Below are positions 1 to 25,706 of a stretch of 64,000 nucleotides of DNA, one piece after another (position 1 is the stretch's first letter; each line of letters starts with the position of its first letter). Origin of the DNA: Oceanicella sp. SM1341 (lineage in GTDB: Bacteria; Pseudomonadota; Alphaproteobacteria; Rhodobacterales; Rhodobacteraceae). The stretch is taken from positions 37,437 to 101,436 of the forward strand of contig NZ_QRGC01000021.1 of assembly GCF_003448965.1 (NCBI RefSeq). Direction: 5' to 3'. The notes under the pieces were generated by a model. It was not told the origin of the DNA. It saw only the letters and a program-made list of their open reading frames with translations, and searched no databases. The translations under genes were made by a program, and so were the position numbers.

Positions 1-293
1 TGGAAGGTCACGCCCTCGCGCAGCTTGAACTCGATGGTGGTGTCGTCGACCCAGGTCCACTCGGTGGCCAGGTTGCCCTCGTACTCGCCGGTTTCCGGGT
101 TGCGGTAGAGCAGGCCGTCCCACGTGGCGTGGTCCAGCAGCAGGCCCTCGCGCGCGGTGTTGAAGTAGACGTCGGCGGTCTCGAGCTCCTTGCTGAAGGC
201 AAGGTTGAGCGTGTCGCTGGCCTTGTCGGCCAGGGCCCCGGTTGCACCCGCCATCGTCAGCGCAGTGCCGAGGAGCACGGTTTTCATTCGCAT
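1..293 (-). CDS. ABC transporter substrate-binding protein, family 5 (N-terminal part)
   Basis: Only the first 97 codons are inside the window; the gene runs off the left edge. Translation from the ATG at 293 gives a short basic N-terminus (MRMK), a hydrophobic stretch and an ALA-DK type cleavage region, so a Sec signal peptide is likely. The mature start is typical of periplasmic family 5 solute-binding proteins (dipeptide, oligopeptide or nickel ABC importers): a segment ending LLYRNPETGEYEGNLA followed by WTWVDDTTIEFKLREGV matches the conserved 'L.R.dpdtge..P.LAesW...dd.t.tf.LR.GV' block of that family. A second ATG at 287 is also possible. It is divergent from the GntR regulator at 405, which is the natural candidate for controlling it. 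The substrate cannot be inferred. Confidence 0.85.
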   Translation of the reverse strand, partial: MRMKTVLLGTALTMAGATGALADKASDTLNLAFSKELETADVYFNTAREGLLLDHATWDGLLYRNPETGEYEGNLATEWTWVDDTTIEFKLREGVTF

Positions 294-356
294 GTCTGGT
301 TACCCCACTGTTGCAGTCACTTGGTTGTCGCGAAGATTGCATTCTGATTTTTATTT

Positions 357-366
357 TTGTACACAA
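357..366. promoter_or_regulatory. Possible GntR operator, TTGT-N2-ACAA
   Basis: The decamer TTGTACACAA lies in the 111-bp gap between the divergent solute-binding protein and GntR genes. Its TTGT/ACAA arms form an inverted repeat like the short palindromes bound by FadR-type GntR regulators. A further TTGTAT half-site follows at 378-383. The position suits autoregulation and control of the divergent transporter gene. This is inferred from position and symmetry only. Confidence 0.4.
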
Positions 367-404
367 TTCGTATCCGATTGTATCTTGTCAACGCAGAAAG
401 CCCC

Positions 405-1076
405 ATGGACAGCAAATCTCGCGTGGCAGATCGCATCCGCTCAGAAATTGAGCAGCGAATTGCGATGGGTGACTATCTCGACGGCGAAAAGCTGAACGAA
501 GTGGCGTTGGCGGACCAGTTCCAGGTGTCACGCACGCCGCTGCGCGAGGCGCTTCAGGGGCTGCGGGCGACTGGGCTGGTCGAGCTGATCCCGAACCGCG
601 GCGCCTTCGTGCGCCGGCCCTCGATGACCCGGCTGGTGGAGATGTTCGAGATGATGGGGCAGCTGGAGGCCTGGTGCGTGTCGCTGGCCACCCGGCGCAT
701 CACCGGGGCGCAGCGCATCTACCTGCGCCAGGCGGCGCGGGATTGCGAGGCGGCGCTGGCCGAGGGCCGGCACGACGCCTATTACGCCGCCAACAACCGC
801 CTGCACCGCACCATCTACGAGGCTTCGGGCAACGAGTTCCTCGCCGAGGAAACCCAGCGGCTGCTCGAGCGGCTGCATCCGTTCCGCCGCAGGCAGCTCG
901 ACGTGACCGGCCGCCTGCAGCAGTCGATGCGCGAGCATTCCGCCATTCTCGACGCGATGGATCTCGGAGACGCCGACCGTGCCGCCGAGCTCATGCGCGG
1001 TCACATCAACACGCTCGGCGATACCTATTACCAGTATATCAACCTGGTCGAGGACCGGCGTTCCTCCGGCACCTGA
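405..1076 (+). CDS. GntR family transcriptional regulator, FCD (FadR) subfamily
   Basis: Predicted 223-residue DNA-binding repressor or activator that responds to a small organic acid or sugar acid. The N-terminal winged helix (about residues 5-70) shows the GntR signature with DYLDGEKLNEVALADQFQVSR followed by TPLREALQGL. The C-terminal part (about 85-215) is an all-helical FCD domain with the NNRLHRTIYEASGN segment and later EHSAIL and RGHI histidines that bind a metal in this family. ATG 405 is chosen because it opens the standard helix (MDSKSRVADRIR) and follows a weak AGAAAG ribosome site; the in-frame TTG at 357 would place the start inside the presumed operator. It is divergent from the solute-binding protein gene, a common arrangement for a transporter and its local regulator. 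Confidence 0.88.
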   Translation: MDSKSRVADRIRSEIEQRIAMGDYLDGEKLNEVALADQFQVSRTPLREALQGLRATGLVELIPNRGAFVRRPSMTRLVEMFEMMGQLEAWCVSLATRRITGAQRIYLRQAARDCEAALAEGRHDAYYAANNRLHRTIYEASGNEFLAEETQRLLERLHPFRRRQLDVTGRLQQSMREHSAILDAMDLGDADRAAELMRGHINTLGDTYYQYINLVEDRRSSGT

Positions 1077-1428
1077 CGCGGCCCCCCGCGCGGCTCCGCT
1101 GCTGCAGGCTGCGTGTCCCCGCGCCTGTATGCGCTGTCATCCGGCCGGCCCGGCCCTGCCGGCGGCCGCGCGGGGCAAGAGTGAATCAGTCCGCCCAGGG
1201 GCGCGCGCGCTCGCGCGGCGCTGCAACCTGAAAGTTCAGATGCGCGTCCCTTCCCCATATACTTGTATAAATGCAACCGATACGCGTAAAACATGCATGC
1301 AATCGGCTTTGCGAAATTTTAAATGAATATAAAATTAAATTGTTTTGTTGCGATCATCGGCGATATCGGGGTCAGATCAGGCATGACCTGAAGCAATTTT
1401 ATCATTTATTCAGATTTAAGAGGTTGAG
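1077..1428. other. Intergenic leader of the giant gene, AT-rich near its end
   Basis: A 352-bp gap with no plausible gene. The first half is GC-rich. From about 1250 onward it becomes strikingly AT-rich compared with everything around it (several runs of A and T between 1310 and 1352), which suits a strong or silencer-controlled promoter. The last part holds the inverted repeat listed at 1370-1391 and an AAGAGG ribosome site just before the ATG at 1429. Confidence 0.6.
1370..1391. promoter_or_regulatory. Overlapping inverted repeats upstream of the giant gene
   Basis: Two nested inverted repeats share the same bases: GGTCA-N9-TGACC (1370-1388) and TCAGG-N5-CCTGA (1377-1391). They end 37 nt before the start codon, a usual place for a repressor or for leader RNA structure. 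No regulator is identified by the sequence. Confidence 0.4.
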
Positions 1429-19536
<18,108 letters not shown>

Positions 19537-19554
19537 CCCTCCCCGCCAGCACGA

Positions 19555-19592
19555 GGAAGCGGTCGGCCCCGTGCCGGCCGCTTCCGCTTTTC
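19555..19592 (+). terminator. Rho-independent terminator after the giant gene
   Basis: A long hairpin with arms GGAAGCGGTCGGC and GCCGGCCGCTTCC (one G-T pair) around a short CCCGT loop lies 18 nt after the stop codon and is followed by GCTTTT. It should end transcription of the 18-kb message. Confidence 0.75.
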
Positions 19593-19846
19593 CGCTCCGC
19601 GCGCCGGGGCCGGGCAGGGCGGAGCGCGGCCCGCGGCGCCCGTCGAGGGACGAGCCCTGGCCCGCCCCCCGCGCGGAGGGCCAAAGCCGCGCCGGCCCCT
19701 GGGTCCGCCTGCGCCCCGGTACCCCTGCGGCCGCGGGCGTGCCCGGGCGCGCCGCCCGCGCGCCAGGCCGCATGCCCCCATCCCGCCCTTGGCGGCCCGG
19801 CCCGGGGCCTGTATCAAGGCGCCCCTGCCACCCGGAGGAGCTTGCC

Positions 19847-22183
19847 TTGGACGCTGTCGCAGACCGCATCACCCGAAACATCGCCGCCGAGATCGGCGCG
19901 AAGCCCGGCCAGGTGGCCGCCACCGTGGCGCTGCTCGACGGCGGCGCCACCGTGCCCTTCGTCGCCCGCTACCGCAAGGAAGCCACCGGCGGGCTCGACG
20001 ACACCCAGCTGCGCACCCTCGCAGACCGGCTCTCCTACCTGCGCGAGATGGAGGCGCGGCGCGCCACCATCCTCCAGTCGATCACCGAGCAGGGCAAGCT
20101 CACCGACGCGCTGGCCCGCGCCATCGCCACCGCCGAGACCAAGGCCGGGCTCGAGGACATCTACCTCCCCTTCCGCCCCAAGCGCCGCACCAAGGCGATG
20201 ATCGCGCGGGAGAACGGGCTCGAGCCGCTGCTGCGCGCCATCCTCGCGCAGCGCGGCGCCGACCCGCAGGCGCTCGCCGCGGGCTACCTCGGCGAGGCGG
20301 TGCCGGGCGTGAAGGAGGCGCTGGAGGGCGCGCGGCAGATCCTCATCGAGGAACTGAGCGAGAACGCCGCCCTGCTGGGCCGGCTGCGCGAGTTCATGCG
20401 CGCCGAGGCCGAGATCACCGCCCGCGTCACCCCCGGCAAGGAGGAGGCGGGCGCCAAGTTCTCCGACTATTTCGACCACCGCGAGAAATGGTCCGGCATC
20501 CCCTCGCACCGCGCGCTCGCCATCCTGCGCGCCGCGAAGGAGGAGGTGGTGACCGTGGCCATCGCGCCCGAGCCGGAGGCCGGCGTGGCCCGGGCCGAGG
20601 GGATCGTGGCCTCCGAGATCGGCATCACCGGCACCGGCCCGGGCGACACCTGGCTGCGCGAGGCCGCCGCCTGGACCTGGCGGGTGAAGCTCTCGCTGTC
20701 GATGTATCTCGACCTGATGACCGAGCTGCGCCGCCGCGCGCATGAGGAGGCGATCGAGGTTTTCGCCCGCAACCTGAAGGACCTGCTGCTCGCCGCCCCC
20801 GCCGGCGCGCGCCCCACGCTGGGCCTCGACCCCGGCATCCGCACCGGGGTGAAGGCCGCGGTGGTCGACGCCACCGGCAAGCTGGTCGAGACCGCCACCC
20901 TCTACCCGTTCCAGCCGAAGAACGACCTGCGCGGCGCGGAGGAGACGCTGAAGCTGCTCATCCGCCGCCACGGCATCGAGCTCGTGGCCATCGGCAACGG
21001 CACCGCCAGCCGCGAGACCGAGCGGCTGGTGGCCGAGGTGCTGAAGGCGCTGCCCGAGGGCGCCGCGCGGCCCACGAAGGTGATCGTTTCCGAGGCCGGC
21101 GCCTCGGTCTACTCCGCCTCCGAGCTCGCGGCGAAGGAGTTTCCGGACGTGGATGTCTCGCTGCGCGGCGCGGTCTCCATCGCCCGCCGCCTGCAGGACC
21201 CGCTGGCCGAGCTGGTGAAGATCGAGCCCCAGTCCATCGGCGTCGGGCAATACCAGCACGACGTCGACCAGCGCCGCCTCACCAAGGCGCTCGACGCCGT
21301 GGTGGAGGACGCGGTGAACGCCGTGGGTGTGGACCTCAACATGGCCTCCGCGCCCCTGCTGGCGCGGGTGGCGGGGCTCGGCCCCTCGCTCGCGCAGGCC
21401 ATCGTTTCGCACCGCGACGCGCAGGGCGCCTTCGCCACCCGCAAGGCGCTGATGAAGGTGGCCGGCCTCGGGCCGAAGGCCTTCGAGCAGAGTGCCGGTT
21501 TCCTGCGCATCCGCGACGGGGCGGAGCCGCTCGACGCCTCCTCCGTCCACCCCGAGGCCTACGGCCTCGCGCGGCGCATCGTGGCCGCCTGCGGGCGCGA
21601 CATCCGCCAGATCATGGGCCATGCCGGCGCGCTGAAGGGCCTGCAGCCCGAGCGTTTCGCCGACGAGACCTTCGGCCTGCCCACGGTGCGCGACATCCTC
21701 TCCGAGCTGGAGAAGCCGGGGCGTGACCCGCGCCCCGAGTTCCGCACCGCGAGCTTCGCCGACGGGATCGAGACCATGGCCGACCTGCGCCCGGGCATGC
21801 TGCTCGAGGGCACGGTGACCAATGTCGCCGCCTTCGGCGCCTTCGTCGACATCGGCGTGCACCAGGACGGGCTCGTCCACATCAGCCAGCTCGCCGACAG
21901 GTTCGTGAAGGACCCCCACGAGGTGGTGAAGGCCGGTGACGTGGTGAAGGTGCGCGTGACCGAGGTCGACCCCGCCCGCAAGCGCATCGGCCTGAGCATG
22001 CGCAAGGAGGCGGCCGAGCCCCGCGCCCCCGGTGGCCGCCCCGCGCAGGGCCGCCCGGCCCCCGGGGGCGGCCGCCCGCCGCGCGGCAACGGCCCGAAGC
22101 CCGGATCCGGCCCCGGATCGGGCTCCGACGGCATGGGCGCGCTCGGTGCCGCGCTCTCGAAGGCGATGAAGCGCAAGGACTGA
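19847..22183 (+). CDS. tex: Tex family RNA-binding transcriptional accessory protein
   Basis: Predicted 778-residue cytoplasmic nucleic-acid-binding protein of the Tex/YhgF family, which influences transcription and stress tolerance. The sequence has the N-terminal helical Tex region (VPFVARYRKEATGGLDD), the YqgF-like RNase H fold (LGLDPGIRTGVKAAVVD near 325), a helix-hairpin-helix region (ARVAGLGPSLAQAIV and KVAGLGPKAFEQ around 505-545) and a C-terminal S1 domain (about 650-720, GTVTNVAAFGAFVDIGVHQDGLVH). The tail is rich in G, P and R and ends in basic residues. I chose the TTG at 19847 because an AGGAG ribosome site ends six bases before it and the protein then starts exactly where the family does; no ATG fits. 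Length agrees with the family. Confidence 0.95.
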   Translation: MDAVADRITRNIAAEIGAKPGQVAATVALLDGGATVPFVARYRKEATGGLDDTQLRTLADRLSYLREMEARRATILQSITEQGKLTDALARAIATAETKAGLEDIYLPFRPKRRTKAMIARENGLEPLLRAILAQRGADPQALAAGYLGEAVPGVKEALEGARQILIEELSENAALLGRLREFMRAEAEITARVTPGKEEAGAKFSDYFDHREKWSGIPSHRALAILRAAKEEVVTVAIAPEPEAGVARAEGIVASEIGITGTGPGDTWLREAAAWTWRVKLSLSMYLDLMTELRRRAHEEAIEVFARNLKDLLLAAPAGARPTLGLDPGIRTGVKAAVVDATGKLVETATLYPFQPKNDLRGAEETLKLLIRRHGIELVAIGNGTASRETERLVAEVLKALPEGAARPTKVIVSEAGASVYSASELAAKEFPDVDVSLRGAVSIARRLQDPLAELVKIEPQSIGVGQYQHDVDQRRLTKALDAVVEDAVNAVGVDLNMASAPLLARVAGLGPSLAQAIVSHRDAQGAFATRKALMKVAGLGPKAFEQSAGFLRIRDGAEPLDASSVHPEAYGLARRIVAACGRDIRQIMGHAGALKGLQPERFADETFGLPTVRDILSELEKPGRDPRPEFRTASFADGIETMADLRPGMLLEGTVTNVAAFGAFVDIGVHQDGLVHISQLADRFVKDPHEVVKAGDVVKVRVTEVDPARKRIGLSMRKEAAEPRAPGGRPAQGRPAPGGGRPPRGNGPKPGSGPGSGSDGMGALGAALSKAMKRKD

Positions 22184-22191
22184 CCGGGAGA

Positions 22192-22225
22192 GCACCCGGC
22201 GCGCGCGTTCCGCGCGGCCGGGTGC
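22192..22225 (+). terminator. Hairpin after tex
   Basis: Arms GCACCCGGC and GCCGGGTGC enclose a second GC stem (CGCGC/GCGCG). The hairpin starts nine bases after the tex stop. No clear T-run follows, so it may be a weak terminator or an mRNA-stabilising stem. Confidence 0.5.
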
Positions 22226-22450
22226 GGTCAGCCCCTGCGGTTGTCGTTCGGCCGCACGGTTTCGCGGATGCGCAGGGGTTCCTGCCCGTTCGGCAAGGGC
22301 CGGGGGCGACAAGCGGCGGAGATGGCGAGTCCCACCGTGGGCGCCCCGGGAATGCCCGGGCGCCGGGAGAGCGTCGCCGGGGCGTGCAAGGGGGCGTTCG
22401 GCGCGCTATACCCCGGGAAGCAGACCCGAGCCGGAGAGGAGCAGTCGCCC

Positions 22451-23083
22451 GTGCCCAGCGGCCCAGAGCATCCCGACCCCGCGGCGCGTCCGGCGGAGGC
22501 GCCTGCGCGCCGGGGGCGTCCGCGCTCGGTGGCCACGCAGCGCGCGATCCTGCGCACCGCCTACCGAATGATGGCCGGGGAGGGGCTGGCCGCCACCAGC
22601 ATCGAGGCGGTGGCCCGGCGCGGCCGGGTGTCGAAGATGACCATCTACAAGTGGTGGCCCTCGCGCGAGGAGCTGCTGATCGACGCCTTCCTCGGGGAGG
22701 CGGCGGAGCTGCTGGAACTGCCCGGCGAGGGCGCGCCGCTCGCCACGCTGGAGAGCCATGCCGCCCGCTACGCCGAGGCGCTGGCCGGCGAGTTCGGCCG
22801 CGTGCAGCTCGCGGTGGTGGCCGATTGCGTGGCGCGCAGGGGCTCGGCGGAGCTGTTCTCCGAGCGCTACCTCGGGCCGCGCCGCGCGGCGATCTCGGCG
22901 GTGATCGCGGCCGGGCAGGCGGCGGGCGAGGTGACCGCGCAGCGCCCCGCCGAGGAGCTCTACGACCAGATCTACGGCACGCTCTTCTACCAGCATGCCT
23001 TCGGCTTCCGTCGCCCTGAGCCCGAGCGGGCCCGCACCCTCGTGCGCGCCGTGCTCTGCCCCGGGGAGGCGAAGGGGAAGTAG
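22451..23083 (+). CDS. TetR/AcrR family transcriptional regulator
   Basis: Predicted 210-residue repressor. A helix-turn-helix lies at about residues 25-75 (GRPRSVATQRAIL, then LAATSIEAVARRGRVSKMTIYKWWPSREELL), with the KWWPS variant common in the subgroup carrying a TetR_C_11-type ligand domain. The C-terminal two thirds are helical and hold the effector pocket; the ligand is unknown. The GTG at 22451 is chosen because an AGGAG site lies nine bases upstream and longer in-frame starts would add a low-complexity extension. It sits near the alcohol/aldehyde dehydrogenase operons, whose shared control region carries a TetR-like inverted repeat at 26874-26898, so it is a candidate regulator of them. 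Confidence 0.88.
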   Translation: MPSGPEHPDPAARPAEAPARRGRPRSVATQRAILRTAYRMMAGEGLAATSIEAVARRGRVSKMTIYKWWPSREELLIDAFLGEAAELLELPGEGAPLATLESHAARYAEALAGEFGRVQLAVVADCVARRGSAELFSERYLGPRRAAISAVIAAGQAAGEVTAQRPAEELYDQIYGTLFYQHAFGFRRPEPERARTLVRAVLCPGEAKGK

Positions 23084-23180
23084 CGGGCAGGGCCCCCCGC
23101 TCCGGCACCGCGCGGCAACCGGGCAGGGGCCCCGACGCGCCCCCCCAACCGCGGGCAGGGCATGGGCACCATAACTGTCA

Positions 23181-23370
23181 CCGTCTTGCGCAGCCGGCTC
23201 GGGCCTTCCGCCCGGGCGACCAGCCCGGGCCGCGCCCGACCCTCTCCATGGGAGGGCGCGATGGCGATGTTACCGGCCGTTCAGCCCGCGTCCGGGCTTT
23301 CGGGATAAACCGCTGACCACAGGCGGAGCGGCGCCCACCCGGGGTCGGGCGCGGCCCTTCGTGCCTGGCA
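23181..23370. repeat. Palindromic intergenic element, copy A
   Basis: A 190-bp element with perfect 16-bp inverted arms (GGGCCGCGCCCGACCC at 23227-23242 and its complement at 23342-23357) separated by 99 nt. Next to the left arm is a second palindrome, GCCCGGGC-N5-GCCCGGGC. An inner CCCTC/GAGGG hairpin follows the left arm. It repeats as copy B 310 bp downstream and, inverted, as copy C at 54 kb. It lies between the convergent tetR and desaturase genes. Confidence 0.85.
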
Positions 23371-23490
23371 GAGGTCGGGTTGAGTGTCGGGGAAGGGTCC
23401 GGTGCGCCCCGCTCTGGCGCCGCCGGGACAACCGGGCATGAGCCCCCGCTCATCGCTGCCGCAGGCACGGCAGGGGCATCACGGCCATCA

Positions 23491-23681
23491 CCGTCTTGCG
23501 CACCCGGCTCAGCCCTCTCGCCCGGGCGACCAGCCCGGGCCGCGCCCGACCCTCCCCCCGGGAGGGCGCGATGGCGATGTCTCCAGCCGCACAACCCCGG
23601 TCCGGGGCTTTCACGATAAACCGCTGACCACAGGCGTGGCTCGCGCCCACCCAGGGTCGGGCGCGGCCCTTCGTGCCTGGC
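23491..23681. repeat. Palindromic intergenic element, copy B
   Basis: Direct repeat of copy A with a 310-bp period. The same perfect 16-bp arms occur at 23537-23552 and 23654-23669, 101 nt apart, with the GCCCGGGC double palindrome beside the left arm. The interior keeps GATGGCGATGT and a GATAAACCGCTGACCACAGG block shared by copies A and C. The 120 bp between the cores of A and B also show partial similarity to the bases before copy A, so the duplication unit was larger than the core. Confidence 0.85.
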
Positions 23682-23729
23682 GGAGAGCGGGAGTGGCGCT
23701 GCGTGCGCGCTCCCGGCCGCCGCGCCCGC

Positions 23730-24668
23730 TCAGGCCCGGCCGCCGCGCGCGGCGCGGAACCAGGCCCAGGTCTGGCGGGTCACGGCGCGGTAGCCCCGGC
23801 CGGGGTGGCGGATGCGCCCCGAGATCACCGTGTTGAGCGCTGGCAGGGCGTGGAAGGGCACCGAGGGGTAGGCGTGGTGCTCCACGTGATAGGGCATATT
23901 CCAGGCAAACCAGCGCACGAGTGCCGCCGTGTAGGTGGTGCGGGTGTTCTCGTAGGCGCTGCGCGTGTGCTCGCAGCCGGTGTGCTCGGCATAGAGATAG
24001 GGGCGCAGGAAGAGCTGCCCCAGCACCAGCGGCACCGCCCACACCCAAAGCAGCAGGCCCGAGCCGAACGCCACCGACCCCGCGATCAGCGCGAGATACC
24101 CCGCCATGTAGAGCCGCACCTCGGCCACCACCCGGCCGCGCTTCTTCTCCGGCACCCAGGGCGCGCGCACCCGCCCCGTGAGCGCGTGGCGCAGGTGCAG
24201 GCGGATGCGGTTCACCAGCTGCACGATGCCGGTGTAGGCGATGGCGAGCCGGGTGTCGGAGCGCGGGATGCTGGCGGAGACCAGCTCGGGGTCGCGCTCG
24301 GGGTCCTGGGTGTAGCGGTGATGGTCCCAGTGGAAGAGCTGGTAGTACTCGTAGGGAAACACGATCAGGAAGCCCGAGAGATGCCCGAGGGCGAGGTTCG
24401 CCCGGCGCGAGGTGAACACCGTGCGATGCGCCGCCTCGTGCAGCGCCATGAACAGGAAGGCGATGAAGAAGCCCTGCAGCAGCATCAGCGGCAGGGCGAG
24501 GAGCAGGCCGTAGCGCCCCGACACCCACCAGATCAGCGCGCCGGTGGCGAGGATGGCGCCGAAATGGGAGGCGGCGCGGACGAGGCCGGGGCCGGGGCGG
24601 CGCTCCGAGAAGGCGCGCACTTCGGCCGCACTGAGGGGGGCACTGAGTGCGGGATCGGGGCGGGTCAT
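23730..24668 (-). CDS. Membrane fatty acid desaturase-type protein, rhizobitoxine desaturase-like
   Basis: Predicted 312-residue integral membrane di-iron enzyme. Three histidine clusters are present: HEAAH (about residue 77), HWDHH (about 113) and HVEHH (about 262), together with the EHTGCEHTRSAYENTRTT segment and AWNMPYHVEHHAYPSVP, a pattern I associate with the rhizobitoxine-desaturase-like group of fatty acid desaturases. Two to four hydrophobic segments flank them. It is the last gene of a minus-strand operon after an iron alcohol dehydrogenase and a MetX-like hydrolase (18-nt gap), so its substrate may not be an ordinary membrane lipid. Desaturation or hydroxylation of a small lipophilic alcohol-derived compound is an inference only. 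Confidence 0.85.
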   Translation of the reverse strand: MTRPDPALSAPLSAAEVRAFSERRPGPGLVRAASHFGAILATGALIWWVSGRYGLLLALPLMLLQGFFIAFLFMALHEAAHRTVFTSRRANLALGHLSGFLIVFPYEYYQLFHWDHHRYTQDPERDPELVSASIPRSDTRLAIAYTGIVQLVNRIRLHLRHALTGRVRAPWVPEKKRGRVVAEVRLYMAGYLALIAGSVAFGSGLLLWVWAVPLVLGQLFLRPYLYAEHTGCEHTRSAYENTRTTYTAALVRWFAWNMPYHVEHHAYPSVPFHALPALNTVISGRIRHPGRGYRAVTRQTWAWFRAARGGRA

Positions 24669-24686
24669 CGGCGGGCGCTCCTTCGG

Positions 24687-25706
24687 TCAGCCGCGCAGGA
24701 AGGCGGAGACGGTGTCGTTGAGGAAGGCCCGGTCCGCCGGAATGCGGATCGGGTTGCCGGCGCGGTGGCCGTGCAGCGAGGGGATCGGGCGCAGCGATAC
24801 GGAGGCGGCCCCGGTGAGGAGCGGCACCTCGTCCTCGCTGTCGCGGCGCTGGAAATAGGCGTCGGTCTCGCCCGGCATCAGCAGCACATGGGCGCGGATG
24901 GCGGCCATGGCGGCGGCGAAGTCTCCTCCCCAGCGGGGCGAGGCGCTGATGTCGCCGCGCTGCCAGGTGGCGAGCTGGGCGAGCAGGTCGTTCGCGTCGC
25001 GGTGGGCGAAGGCCGTATCCCAGGAGCGGGAGAGATAGTCCTCGAGCGAGGTGAAGCCGCCCTCGCGCCACAGCTCGTTCCGGTAGAAGCCGTGCGACAT
25101 CGCCCAGCCGGCATAGACCCGGCCCATGGCGCGCAGGCCGGCGGCGGGCCGGGCGGTGAAGCGGGTGCCGTCGAAGGCGGGGTCGGTGGTGAGCGCCGCG
25201 CGCACGCTTTCCAGGAACACCGCGTTGTAGGGCGCGCAGCGCGCGCTGCCGCAGACCACGGCGATGCGCTCGACCATCCCGGGGTAGAGGCTCGCCCAGT
25301 GATAGGCCTGCATGCCGCCCATCGACCAGCCGTAGACGAGGGCGAGCCGCTCCAGCCCCAGCTCCTCGGTGAGCAGCCGGTGCTGCACCGCCACCGCGTC
25401 ATGGTAGCTCACGAACGGGTAGGCCCCCGCGAAGCGCGCCCCGGCGTTCGACGGCGAGGCGGAGAGCCCGTTGCCGAACAGGTCCGCGATCACGATGAAA
25501 TACCGCTCGGGGTCGAGCGCGCCGCCGGGCTGCACCAGCCACGCGATGTCGCTGTGCTGCGCGCCGAAGGAGGTGGGGTAGAGGATGGCATTGTCGCGCG
25601 CGGCGTTGAGCGTGCCGTAGGTCTGGTAGGCCAGCACCATGTCCGGGTAGACGGTGCCGCAGCCCAGGGTAACGTCGCCGGCGCGGAACAGGCGGGGGGC
25701 GGTCAT
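24687..25706 (-). CDS. Alpha/beta hydrolase, homoserine O-acetyltransferase (MetX)-like
   Basis: Predicted 339-residue cytoplasmic alpha/beta-fold protein. The nucleophile elbow is GWSMGG with Ser128, followed by an Asp in PGETDAYF and the catalytic His in LHGHRAGN near the C-terminus, the arrangement of MetX-type acyltransferases; SFGAQHSDIAWL near residue 46-57 and LGNGLS-like FGNGLSASPS also fit. True MetX proteins carry GGSMGG, and this one sits with an alcohol dehydrogenase and a desaturase rather than with methionine genes, so it is more likely an esterase or acyltransferase of unknown substrate. Start ATG 25706 overlaps the stop of the upstream dehydrogenase gene (ATGA), showing translational coupling. 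Confidence 0.85.
   Translation of the reverse strand: MTAPRLFRAGDVTLGCGTVYPDMVLAYQTYGTLNAARDNAILYPTSFGAQHSDIAWLVQPGGALDPERYFIVIADLFGNGLSASPSNAGARFAGAYPFVSYHDAVAVQHRLLTEELGLERLALVYGWSMGGMQAYHWASLYPGMVERIAVVCGSARCAPYNAVFLESVRAALTTDPAFDGTRFTARPAAGLRAMGRVYAGWAMSHGFYRNELWREGGFTSLEDYLSRSWDTAFAHRDANDLLAQLATWQRGDISASPRWGGDFAAAMAAIRAHVLLMPGETDAYFQRRDSEDEVPLLTGAASVSLRPIPSLHGHRAGNPIRIPADRAFLNDTVSAFLRG

Noticed and set aside
23084..23729. Short open frames in the element A/B region (for example 23178-23594 minus)
   Set aside because: They run through both repeats and inverted arms, have arginine/proline-rich translations, and lack conserved motifs; the region is better explained as repeats.
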